Shown here: piece after piece, positions 20,933 to 34,018 of the stretch
Position numbering within the stretch: the first letter of the stretch is position 1
How the letters are laid out: each line of letters starts with the position of its first letter
DNA from: Nematostella vectensis
Lineage: Eukaryota; Cnidaria; Anthozoa; Actiniaria; Edwardsiidae
Assembly: GCF_932526225.1 (NCBI RefSeq)
Contig: NC_064037.1
Location: 19,223,471-19,287,470 of the forward strand
Reading direction: 5' to 3'
Length of the DNA: 64,000 nt
Made by a program: the position numbers and the translations under genes
The notes under the pieces: generated by a model
The model's input: only the letters and a program-made list of their open reading frames with translations
What the model was told of the DNA's origin: nothing
The model's database searches: none

Positions 20933-23900
20933 ACCTTTTGCCATCGCTGTTAGAATCCTTTGTCTTTCATGTTACTCCATCAATACACATATTTTCCGAA
21001 CAAATTCGCATCATTTACGTGAGCTTATCTATTTCATGGTAACGCATCGGCTTGTGTCAAAGCGTTCGTTCGTTCTAAATTTGGTCGCATATTTTACTTA
21101 CCGAATATGCATAAGTGCTACGTCACTTCCGTTCTATTCTTAACCCAGAAAAGTTAGTTTTCTTTGTTTACTTTAGTCTTATAATATTATTTCTTATAAT
21201 ATTTCTGCGCTACAATTTATTTTACAATTACTTTCGCTGTAATAGAAACTATTCTATTATTTGTGGTGGTTTTTTGTACACTTTTTTGACATATTTCCTG
21301 TTCATTTTTTACATCATTTAGGCATTAGATTCATACTCTATATTCACTGTTAGTTTCAGAGAGTAGTTTTAACTCCAAAAAGGGAGTAAAAAACTGAGGT
21401 ACAAAATGACTCCCTTTTTGGAGTAATTTTTTACTCCCTTTTTTCTACTCTCTCAAGGGAGTAGATTTTACCCCTGTAGGGGAGTAACTAAAGGGAGTGA
21501 TTTACTAGGTTGCTTGCTATTACTCCATTAAAGGAGTACAATTTACCCTCAAAATGGAGTTATTTTTTACTCCTTTTTTTCCTACTCTCTCAGGGGAGTA
21601 GATTTTACCCACTTTAGGGGGTAGCTAAGTGGAGTAATTTACTAGGTTGCTTGTAGTTACTCCATTAAAAGAGTACAATTCACCCTCAAAATGGGAGTCA
21701 ATTTTTACTCCCTATTTTGTTATTTCCCCCTACTAATTGGGTAACTAAAGGGATGATTTCAACCCCTCCCCCCTGTTTTTACAAAATGGCCGTTTAAACT
21801 CCACCTACTTCAGGGGTTAATACTGGAGAAATTAGAGTAATTTAGAAACACCAAGGGAAAGACGTTATTATGAATTTGACAAATCATTTAATTAAACAAT
21901 TCAGTTTAAGAAATAACAAAAATATAAGTTGAAAAAATGTTTGAAAAATAATAGTCATTTGACATAAAGTATCCAGGACAAAATTACTACAAGTGTCCCA
22001 ACATAACAAAGCTGAAACAAACATACACAATATTATTTTTCTATAACAACTTTAACAGCTTTTGAACATTACCCTTTTTGGCATCATTACGGTTTTCCAA
22101 AAGAACTGCCTCCTCCTCCATCTTTGTATATTCAGATAAGAAGCTAGAAGCCTAATGCCTCTATATGCACCATTTAAATTTAAACCTGGTAGGCTAGCTT
22201 GAAAAGATAACTAGGTTATTCATATGCAGGGTTTACGGTGATCAGAATATACAGACAAAAACCAACTACAGTAACATTAGATATTCAGAATAAATATCTG
22301 GACAAATTTTAGGTGCAAGACTGATTACTAGGTTTTTACTAAGCTAAGTTATTCAATTAAACAAGAGACTCTTTCAGGGGTGTTAAGGTAAGGACGATGG
22401 CATTAGGGGGTGGGTGCACAGGGGTACAGGATATGAACGGCAGGGTCACAGGGGTGCAAGTTGGTAAGCGCTTGGTCATACATGGGTAAAGGGTAGTTAT
22501 GTGATTAGGTGTCATAGGGGTGTAGGTCAGTTAGGGATGGGTAGGCAGGGATATAGGGTAGTAAGTGCTAGGTCATAGGGGTGTAGCTTTGTTAGGGGTT
22601 GGTACTCAGGGGTATAGGGTAGTAAGTGCTAAGTCATAGGGGTGTAACTTAGTTAGCGGTGGGTACTCATGGGTATAGGGTAGTCAGTGCTAGGTCGTAG
22701 GGGTTTAGCTTAGTTAGGGGTGGGTACTCAGGGGTATAGGGTAGTTACAGCCAAGTCATAAGGGTGTAGCTAAGTTAGGGGTAGGTATTCAGGGGTATAG
22801 GGTAGTTAGTGCTAGGTAGTAGAGGTGTAGTTTAGATAGGGTTGGGTATTCAGGGGTATAGGCCAGTTAGTGCTAGGTCGTAGGGGTGTAGCTTAGCTAG
22901 GTGTAGGTACTCAGGGGTAAAGGCTAGTTTGTGCTAGGACATAGGAGTGTAGTTTAGTTAGGAGTGGGTACACAGGGTTATAGGGGTGTAGTTTAGTTAG
23001 GGTATGGTTTTAAGGGGTATAGGGTAGTTAGTGCTACGTCACAGGGGTGTAGCTTAGCAAGGGTTGGGTACTCAGGGGTAAAGTGTAGTTATTGCTAGGT
23101 CATAGGGGTGAGGCTCAGTTAGGGGTAGGTATTCAGGAGTATAGCGTAGTTAGTGCTAGGTCGTAGGGGTGTAGCTTAGTTAGGCGTGGATACTCAGGGA
23201 TATAGGGTAGCTATTATTATTAATTATTTTTATTAATTATTATAATGTACCCATATTACCTAGCTCTTGAAACCATGTCACTGGTTGAACCATCCCCTAA
23301 AACCCTGCATCTCCAAGACCAAGCCATTGATACCCTCTACCCCTGTGTACCCACTCATTCATAACTTGCACCCCTATGACCTAGTTCTTGATATCATTGA
23401 CCCTTATTACCATCCCTTGAATTCTAGTACCCGTTTGACCAACTCTTGTTACCCTGTACACCTGTCAACTCACCCACTAACTCACTTATCTTAAAGTTCC
23501 CTTAACTTCCTTATCTTAACACCCCTGAAAAAATCCCAAGTTGATCTGACCTGGATTCGAACCACGGGCCTCTTGTTTGAGAAGCGAAGCCCGTACCACT
23601 GAGCTATCGCGCCACTCTCTTGAAAACTAGAAGTAACTACCGTATAGCCTTGTTTACCCAGCCTTATAAGGTATAGAGTAGTTTTTCCTTGATATCTCGA
23701 GAGTGGCGCTATGGCTCAGTGGTACAGGCTTCGCTTCTCAAGCAAATGGGCCAGGGTTCGAATCCAGGTAAGATAAACTAGAGACTTTTTCAGGGGTGTT
23801 AAGGTAAGGACGGTGGCATTAGGGGGTGGGTGCACAGGGGAAAAGAATGTAAACGACAGAGTCACAGGTGTGCAAGTTGGTAAGTGCTTGGTTATACATG

Positions 23901-25316
23901 GGTAAAGGGTAGTTATGTGATTAGGTGTCATAGGGGTGTAGGTCAGTTATTGATGGGTAGGCAAGGATATAGGGTAGTAAGTGCTAGGTCATAGGGGTGT
24001 AGCTTAGTTAGGGGTTGGTACTCAGGGGTATAGGGTAATAAGTGCTAAGTCATAGGGGTGTAGCTTAGTTAGCGGTGGGTACTCATGGGTGTAGGGTAGT
24101 TAGTGCTAGGTCGTAGGGGTTTAGCTTAGTTAGGGGTGGGTACTCAGGGGTATAGGGTAAGTACAGCCAAGTCATAAGGGTGTAGCTTAGTTACGGGTGG
24201 GTACTCAGGGGTATAGGCTAGTTAGTGATAGGTCGTAGGGGTGTAGCTTAGCTAGGTGTGGGTACTCAGGGGTATAGGCTAGTTTGTGCTAGGACATAGG
24301 GGTGTAGTTTAGTTAGGAGTGGGTACACAGGGTTATAGGGGTGTAGTATAGTTAGGGTTGGGTATTCAGGGGTATAAGGTAGTTAGTGCTACGTCACAGG
24401 GGTGTAGCTTAGCAAGGGTTTGGTTCTCAGGGGTAAAGTGTAGTTATTGCTAGGTCATAGGGGTGAGGCTCAGTTAGGGGTAGGTATACAGGACTATAGC
24501 GTAGTTAAAGCTAGGTCGTAGGGGTGTAGCTTAGTTAGGCGTGGATACTCAGGGATATAGGGTAGCTATTATTATTATTAATTATTATTATTAATTATTA
24601 TTATGTACCCATTTTATCTAGATCTTGAAACCCTGTGCCTGTTTGAACCATCCCCTAAAACCCTGCACCTCCAAGACCAAGCCATTGATACCCTCTACCC
24701 CTGTGTACCCACTCATTCATAACTTGCACCCTTATGACCTAGTTTTTGATATCATTGACCCATATTTACTAACTACCTTCTCCACTAAACAAAAAAAAAA
24801 CCCTTTATTCATAACTCTCATGTCGTTTTATTATCAACCCCATCTCTTATTACAACCTTAACCCGTCGTCTCATAACCCTATAATCTTAACCACCCGGAC
24901 ATAACCTGACAGAATTACTTCTCCGTTTATTACAATCATTCAAGATCTGTTTTACATTCTTTTCTGGAGAATTATTTTGTTCTTATACACAACTTCAAGC
25001 TAGTTTCTGCTTTGTGAATTGCTTCACCAACAATTTACTCATCGGGTCAGGCACGAGGTCACTCGAGTTTAAACAAGCAATTATCTCCGTTCCTATAACA
25101 CGTACGACCTCATTATGAATGGGGGAGATCTGTTAGATCTGTTTTACATTCTTTTCTGGAGAATGATTTTGTTCTTATACACAACTTCAAGCTATATTCT
25201 GCTTTGTGAATTGCTTCACTAACAATTTACTCATCGGGTCAGGCACGAGGTCACTCGAGTTTAAACAAGCAATTATCTCCGTTCCTATAACACGTACGAC
25301 CTCATTTAACACTCTA
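20933..25316. repeat. Array unit 5 (4384 bp, W head, W tail)
   Basis: First unit that is W type throughout. It is nearly identical to unit 8. Confidence 0.93.
23548..23772. repeat. tRNA-like inverted pair, unit 5 (23548-23613 minus; 23705-23772 plus)
   Basis: W-type pair with the longer CT run. Confidence 0.5.
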
Positions 25317-28300
25317 ACCTTTTGCCATCGCTGTTAGAATCCTTTGTCTTTCATGTTACTCCATCAATACACATATTTTCCGAACAAATTCGCATCATTT
25401 ACGTGAGCTTATCTATTTCATGGTAACGCATCGGCTTGTGTCAAAGCGTTCGTTCGTTCTAAATTTGGTCGCATATTTTACTTACCGAATATGCATAAGT
25501 GCTACGTCACTTCCGTTCTATTCTTAACCCAGAAAAGTTAGTTTTCTTTGTTTACTTTAGTCTTATAATATTATTTCTTATAATATTTCTGCGCTACAAT
25601 TTATTTTACAATTACTTTCGCTGTAATAGAAACTATTCTATTATTTGTGGTGGTTTTTTGTACACTTTTTTGACATATTTCCTGTTCATTTTTTACATCA
25701 TTTAGGCATTAGATTCATACTCTATATTCACTGTTAGTTTCAGAGAGTAGTTTTAACTCCAAAAAGGGAGTAAAAAACTGAGGTACAAAATGACTCCCTT
25801 TTTGGAGTAATTTTTTACTCCCTTTTTTCTACTCTCTCAAGGGAGTAGATTTTACCCCTGTAGGGGAGTAACTAAAGGGAGTGATTTACTAGGTTGCTTG
25901 CTATTACTCCATTAAAGGAGTACAATTTACCCTCAAAATGGAGTTATTTTTTACTCCTTTTTTTCCTACTCTCTCAGGGGAGTAGATTTTACCCACTTTA
26001 GGGGGTAGCTAAGTGGAGTAATTTACTAGGTTGCTTGTAGTTACTCCATTAAAAGAGTACAATTCACCCTCAAAATGGGAGTCAATTTTTACTCCCTATT
26101 TTGTTATTTCCCCCTACTAATTGGGTAACTAAAGGGATGATTTCAACCCCTCCCCCCTGTTTTTACAAAATGGCCGTTTAAACTCCACCTACTTCAGGGG
26201 TTAATACTGGAGAAATTAGAGTAATTTAGAAACACCAAGGGAAAGACGTTATTATGAATTTGACAAATCATTTAATTAAACAATTCAGTTTAAGAAATAA
26301 CAAAAATATAAGTTGAAAAAATGTTTGAAAAATAATAGTCATTTGACATAAAGTATCCAGGACAAAATTACTACAAGTGTCCCAACATAACAAAGCTGAA
26401 ACAAACATACACAATATTATTTTTCTATAACAACTTTAACAGCTTTTGAACATTACCCTTTTTGGCATCATTACGGTTTTCCAAAAGAACTGCCTCCTCC
26501 TCCATCTTTGTATATTCAGATAAGAAGCTAGAAGCCTAATGCCTCTATATGCACCATTTAAATTTAAACCTGGTAGGCTAGCTTGAAAAGATAACTAGGT
26601 TATTCATATGCAGGGTTTACGGTGATCAGAATATACAGACAAAAACCAACTACAGTAACATTAGATATTCAGAATAAATATCTGGACAAATTTTAGGTGC
26701 AAGACTGATTACTAGGTTTTTACTAAGCTAAGTTATTCAATTAAACAAGAGACTCTTTCAGGGGTGTTAAGGTAAGGACGATGGCATTAGGGGGTGGGTG
26801 CACAGGGGTACAGGATATGAACGGCAGGGTCACAGGGGTGCAAGTTGGTAAGCGCTTGGTCATACATGGGTAAAGGGTAGTTATGTGATTAGGTGTCATA
26901 GGGGTGTAGGTCAGTTAGGGATGGGTAGGCAGGGATATAGGGTAGTAAGTGCTAGGTCATAGGGGTGTAGCTTTGTTAGGGGTTGGTACTCAGGGGTATA
27001 GGGTAGTAAGTGCTAAGTCATAGGGGTGTAACTTAGTTAGCGGTGGGTACTCATGGGTATAGGGTAGTCAGTGCTAGGTCGTAGGGGTTTAGCTTAGTTA
27101 GGGGTGGGTACTCAGGGGTATAGGGTAGTTACAGCCAAGTCATAAGGGTGTAGCTAAGTTAGGGGTAGGTATTCAGGGGTATAGGGTAGTTAGTGCTAGG
27201 TAGTAGAGGTGTAGTTTAGTTAGGGTTGGGTATTCAGGGGTATAGGCCAGTTAGTGCTAGGTCGTAGGGGTGTAGCTTAGCTAGGTGTAGGTACTCAGGG
27301 GTAAAGGCTAGTTTGTGCTAGGACATAGGAGTGTAGTTTAGTTAGGAGTGGGTACACAGGGTTATAGGGGTGTAGTTTAGTTAGGGTATGGTTTTAAGGG
27401 GTATAGGGTAGTTAGTGCTACGTCACAGGGGTGTAGCTTAGCAAGGGTTGGGTACTCAGGGGTAAAGTGTAGTTATTGCTAGGTCATAGGGGTGAGGCTC
27501 AGTTAGGGGTAGGTATTCAGGAGTATAGCGTAGTTAGTGCTAGGTCGTAGGGGTGTAGCTTAGTTAGGCGTGGATACTCAGGGATATAGGGTAGCCATTA
27601 TTATTAATTATTTTTATTAATTATTATAATGTACCCATATTACCTAGCTCTTGAAACCATGTCACTGGTTGAACCATCCCCTAAAACCCTGCACCTCCAA
27701 GACCAAGCCATTGATACCCTCTACCCCTGTGTACCCACTCATTCATAACTTGCACCCCTATGACCTAGTTCTTGATATCATTGACCCTTATTACCATCCC
27801 TTGAATTCTAGTACCCGTTTGACCAACTCTTGTTACCCTGTACACCTGTCAACTCACCCACTAACTCACTTATCTTAAAGTTCCCTTAACTTCCTTATCT
27901 TAACACCCCTGAAAAAATCCCAAGTTGATCTGACCTGGATTCGAACCACGGGCCTCTTGTTTGAGAAGCGAAGCCCGTACCACTGAGCTATCGCGCCACT
28001 CTCTTGAAAACTAGAAGTAACTACCGTATAGCCTTGTTTACCCAGCCTTATAAGGTATAGAGTAGTTTTTCCTTGATATCTCGAGAGTGGCGCTATGGCT
28101 CAGTGGTACGGGCTTCGCTTCTCAAGCAAACGGGCCAGGGTTCGAATCCAGGTAAGATAAACTAGAGACTTTTTCAGGGGTGTTAAGGTAAGGACGGTGG
28201 CATTAGGGGGTGGGTGCACAGGGGAAAAGAATGTAAACGACAGAGTCACAGGTGTGCAAGTTGGTAAGCGCTTGGTCATACATGGTTAAAGGGTAGTTAT

Positions 28301-29638
28301 GTGATTAGGTGTCATAGGGGTGTAGGTCAGTTATTGATGGGTAGGCAAGGATATAGGGTAGTAAGTGCTAGGTCATAGGGGTGTAGCTTAGTTAGGGGTT
28401 GGTACTCAGGGGTATAGGGTAATAAGTGCTAAGTCATAGGGGTGTAGCTTAGTTAGCGGTGGGTACTCATGGGTGTAGGGTAGTTAGTGCTAGGTCGTAG
28501 GGGTTTAGCTTAGTTAGGGGTGGGTACTCAGGGGTATAGGGTAAGTACAGCCAAGTCATAAGGGTGTAGCTTAGTTACGGGTGGGTACTCAGGGGTATAG
28601 GCTAGTTTGTGCTAGGATATAGGGGTGTAGTTTAGTTAGGAGTGGGTACACAGGGTTATAGGGGTGTAGTATAGTTAGGGTTGGGTATTCAGGGGTATAA
28701 GGTAGTTAGTGCTACGTCACAGGGGTGTAGCTTAGCAAGGGTTGGGTACTCAGGGGTAAAGTGTAGTTACTGCTAGGTCATAGGGGTGAGGCTCAGTTAG
28801 GGGTAGGTATACAGGACTATAGCGTAGTTAAAGCTAGGTCGTAGGGGTGTAGCTTAGTTAGGCGTGGATACTCAGGGATATAGGGTAGCTATTATTATTA
28901 TTAATTATTATTATTAATTATTATTATGTACCCATTTTATCTAGATCTTGAAACCCTGTGCCTGTTTGAACCATCCCCTAAAACCCTGCACCTCCAAGAC
29001 CAAGCCATTGATACCCTCTACCCCTGTGTACCCACTCATTCATAACTTGCACCCTTATGACCTAGTTTTTGATATCATTGACCCATATTTACTAACTACC
29101 TTCTCCACTAAACAAAAAAAAACCCTTTATTCATAACTCTCATGTCGTTTTATTATCAACCCCATCTCTTATTACAACCTTAACCCGTCGTCTCATAACC
29201 CTATAATCTTAACCACCCGGACATAACCTGACAGAATTACTTCTCCGTTTATTACAATCATTTAAGATCTGTTTTACATTCTTTTCTGGAGAATTATTTT
29301 GTTCTTATACACAACTTCAAGCTAGTTTCTGCTTTGTGAATTGCTTCACCAACAATTTACTCATCGGGTCAGGCACGAGGTCACTCGAGTTTAAACAAGC
29401 AATTATCTCCGTTCCTATAACACGTACGACCTCATTATGAATGGGGGAGATCTGTTAGATCTGTTTTACATTCTTTTCTGGAGAATGATTTTGTTCTTAT
29501 ACACAACTTCAAGCTATATTCTGCTTTGTGAATTGCTTCACTAACAATTTACTCATCGGGTCAGGCACGAGGTCACTCAAGTTTAAACAAGCAATTATCT
29601 CCGTTCCTATAACACGTACGACCTCATTTAACACTCTA
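25317..29638. repeat. Array unit 6 (4322 bp, W head, V tail)
   Basis: Same composition as unit 3, 13,088 bp downstream. It has a private C in gtagccattatt near 27595. Confidence 0.93.
27932..28156. repeat. tRNA-like inverted pair, unit 6 (27932-27997 minus; 28089-28156 plus)
   Basis: V-type pair with CG retained. Confidence 0.5.
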
Positions 29639-32600
29639 ACCTTTTGCCATCGCTGTTAGAATCCTTTGCCTTTCATGTTACTCCATCAATACCATATTTT
29701 CCGAACAAATTCGCATCATTTACGTGAGCTTATCTATTTCATGGTAACGCATCGGCTTGTGTCAAAGCGTTCGTTCGTTCTAAATTTTGTCGCATATTTT
29801 ACTTACCGAATATGCATAAGTGCTACGTCACTTCCGTTCTATTCTTAACCCAGAAAAGTTAGTTTTCTTTGTTTACTTTAGTCTTATAATATTATTTCTT
29901 ATAATATTTCTGCGCTACAATTTATTTTACAATTACTTTCGCTGTAATAGAAACTATTCTATTATTTGTGGTGTTTTTTTGTACACTTTTTTGACATATT
30001 TCCTGTTCATTTTTTACATCATTTAGGCATTAGATTCATACTCTATATTCACTGTTAGTTTCAGAGAGTAGTTTTAACTCCAAAAAGGGAGTAAAAAACT
30101 AAGGTACAAAATGACTCCCTTTTTGGAGTAATTTTTTACTCCCTTTTTTCTACTCTCTCAAGGGAGTAGATTTTACCCCTGTAGGGGAGTAACTAAAGGG
30201 AGTGATTTACTAGGTTGCTTGCTATTACTCCATTAAAGGAGTACAATTTACCCTCAAAATGGAGTTATTTTTACTCCTTTTTTTCCTACTCTCTCAGGGG
30301 AGTAGATTTTACCCACTTTAGGGGATAGCTAAGTGGAGTAATTTACTAGGTTGCTTGTAGTTACTCAATTAAAAGAGTACAATTCACCCTCAAAATGGGA
30401 GTCAATTTTTACTCCCTATTTTGTTATTTCCCCCTACTAATTGGGTAACTAAAGGGATGATTTCAACCCCTCCCCCCTGTTTTTACAAAATGGCCGTTTA
30501 AACTCCACCTACTTCAGGGGTTAATACTGGAGAAATTAGAGTAATTTAGAAACACCAAGGGAAAGACGTTATTATGAATTTGACAAATCATTTAATTAAA
30601 CAATTCAGTTTAAGAAATAACAAAAATATAAGTTGAAAAAATGTTTGAAAAATAATAGTCATTTGACATAAAGTATCCAGGACAAAATTACTACAAGTGT
30701 CCCAACATAACAAAGCTGAAACAAACATACACAATATTATTTTTCTATAACAACTTTAACAGCTTTTGAACATTACCCTTTTTGGCATCATTACGGTTTT
30801 CCAAAAGAACTGCCTCCTCCTCCATCTTTGTATATTCAGATAAGAAGCTAGAAGCCTAATGCCTCTATATGCACCATTTAAATTTAAACCTGGTAGGCTA
30901 GCTTGAAAAGATAACTAGGTTATTCATATGCAGGGTTTACGGTGATCAGAATATACAGACAAAAACCAACTACAGTAACATTAGATATTCAGAATAAATA
31001 TCTGGACAAATTTTAGGTGCAAGACTGATTACTAGGTTTTTACTAAGCTAAGTTATTCAATTAAACAAGAGACTCTTTCAGGGGTGTTAAGGTAAGGACG
31101 ATGGCATTAGGGGGTGGGTGCACAGGGGTACAGGATATGAACGGCAGGGTCACAGGGGTGCAAGTTGGTAAGCGCTTGGTCATACATGGGTAAAGGGTAG
31201 TTATGTGATTAGGTGTCATAGGGGTGTAGGTCAGTTAGGGATGGGTAGGCAGGGATATAGGGTAGTAAGTGCTAGGTCATAGGGGTGTAGCTTTGTTAGG
31301 GGTTGGTACTCAGGGGTATAGGGTAGTAAGTGCTAAGTCATAGGGGTGTAACTTAGTTAGCGGTGGGTACTCATGGGTATAGGGTAGTCAGTGCTAGGTC
31401 GTAGGGGTTTAGCTTAGTTAGGGGTGGGTACTCAGGGGTATAGGGTAGTTACAGCCAAGTCATAAGGGTGTAGCTAAGTTAGGGGTAGGTATTCAGGGGT
31501 ATAGGGTAGTTAGTGCTAGGTAGTAGAGGTGTAGTTTAGATAGGGTTGGGTATTCAGGGGTATAGGCCAGTTAGTGCTAGGTCGTAGGGGTGTAGCTTAG
31601 CTAGGTGTAGGTACTCAGGGGTAAAGGCTAGTTTGTGCTAGGACATAGGAGTGTAGTTTAGTTAGGAGTGGGTACACAGGGTTATAGGGGTGTAGTTTAG
31701 TTAGGGTATGGTTTTAAGGGGTATAGGGTAGTTAGTGCTACGTCACAGGGGTGTAGCTTAGCAAGGGTTGGGTACTCAGGGGTAAAGTGTAGTTATTGCT
31801 AGGTCATAGGGGTGAGGCTCAGTTAGGGGTAGGTATTCAGGAGTATAGCGTAGTTAGTGCTAGGTCGTAGGGGTGTAGCTTAGTTAGGCGTGGATACTCA
31901 GGGATATAGGGTAGCTATTATTATTAATTATTTTTATTAATTATTATAATGTACCCATATTACCTAGCTCTTGAAACCATGTCACTGGTTGAACCATCCC
32001 CTAAAACCCTGCATCTCCAAGACCAAGCCATTGATACCCTCTACCCCTGTGTACCCACTCATTCATAACTTGCACCCCTATGACCTAGTTCTTGATATCA
32101 TTGACCCTTATTACCATCCCTTGAATTCTAGTACCCGTTTGACCAACTCTTGTTACCCTGTACACCTGTCAACTCACCCACTAACTCACTTATCTTAAAG
32201 TTCCCTTAACTTCCTTATCTTAACACCCCTGAAAAAATCCCAAGTTGATCTGACCTGGATTCGAACCACGGGCCTCTTGTTTGAGAAGCGAAGCCCGTAC
32301 CACTGAGCTATCGCGCCACTCTTGAAAACTAGAAGTAACTACCGTATAGCCTTGTTTACCCAGCCTTATAAGGTATAGAGTAGTTTTTCCTTGATATCTC
32401 GAGAGTGGCGCTATGGCTCAGTGGTACAGGCTTCGCTTCTCAAGCAAATGGGCCAGGGTTCGAATCCAGGTAAGATAAACTAGAGACTTTTTCAGGGGTG
32501 TTAAGGTAAGGACGGTGGCATTAGGGGGTGGGTGCACAGGGGAAAAGAATGTAAACGACAGAGTCACAGGTGTGCAAGTTGGTAAGTGCTTGGTTATACA

Positions 32601-34018
32601 TGGGTAAAGGGTAGTTATGTGATTAGGTGTCATAGGGGTGTAGGTCAGTTATTGATGGGTAGGCAAGGATATAGGGTAGTAAGTGCTAGGTCATAGGGGT
32701 GTAGCTTAGTTAGGGGTTGGTACTCAGGGGTATAGGGTAATAAGTGCTAAGTCATAGGGGTGTAGCTTAGTTAGCGGTGGGTACTCATGGGTGTAGGGTA
32801 GTTAGTGCTAGGTCGTAGGGGTTTAGCTTAGTTAGGGGTGGGTACTCAGGGGTATAGGGTAAGTACAGCCAAGTCATAAGGGTGTAGCTTAGTTACGGGT
32901 GGGTACTCAGGGGTATAGGCTAGTTAGTGATAGGTCGTAGGGGTGTAGCTTAGCTAGGTGTGGGTACTCAGGGGTATAGGCTAGTTTGTGCTAGGACATA
33001 GGGGTGTAGTTTAGTTAGGAGTGGGTACACAGGGTTATAGGGGTGTAGTATAGTTAGGGTTGGGTATTCAGGGGTATAAGGTAGTTAGTGCTACGTCACA
33101 GGGGTGTAGCTTAGCAAGGGTTTGGTTCTCAGGGGTAAAGTGTAGTTATTGCTAGGTCATAGGGGTGAGGCTCAGTTAGGGGTAGGTATACAGGACTATA
33201 GCGTAGTTAAAGCTAGGTCGTAGGGGTGTAGCTTAGTTAGGCGTGGATACTCAGGGATATAGGGTAGCTATTATTATTATTAATTATTATTATTAATTAT
33301 TATTATGTACCCATTTTATCTAGATCTTGAAACCCTGTGCCTGTTTGAACCATCCCCTAAAACCCTGCACCTCCAAGACCAAGCCATTGATACCCTCTAC
33401 CCCTGTGTACCCACTCATTCATAACTTGCACCCTTATGACCTAGTTTTTGATATCATTGACCCATATTTACTAACTACCTTCTCCACTAAACAAAAAAAA
33501 AACCCTTTATTCATAACTCTCATGTCGTTTTATTATCAACCCCATCTCTTATTACAACCTTAACCCGTCGTCTCATAACCCTATAATCTTAACCACCCGG
33601 ACATAACCTGACAGAATTACTTCTCCGTTTATTACAATCATTCAAGATCTGTTTTACATTCTTTTCTGGAGAATTATTTTGTTCTTATACACAACTTCAA
33701 GCTAGTTTCTGCTTTGTGAATTGCTTCACCAACAATTTACTCATCGGGTCAGGCACGAGGTCACTCGAGTTTAAACAAGCAATTATCTCCGTTCCTATAA
33801 CACGTACGACCTCATTATGAATGGGGGAGATCTGTTAGATCTGTTTTACATTCTTTTCTGGAGAATGATTTTGTTCTTATACACAACTTCAAGCTATATT
33901 CTGCTTTGTGAATTGCTTCACTAACAATTTACTCATCGGGTCAGGCACGAGGTCACTCGAGTTTAAACAAGCAATTATCTCCGTTCCTATAACACGTACG
34001 ACCTCATTTAACACGCTA
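29639..34018. repeat. Array unit 7 (4380 bp, V head, W tail)
   Basis: V head with a private T (aaattttgtcgc) near 29788. The W tail has the shorter CT run, as in units 2 and 9. Confidence 0.93.
32252..32474. repeat. tRNA-like inverted pair, unit 7 (32252-32317 minus; 32407-32474 plus)
   Basis: W-type pair, short CT run. Confidence 0.5.
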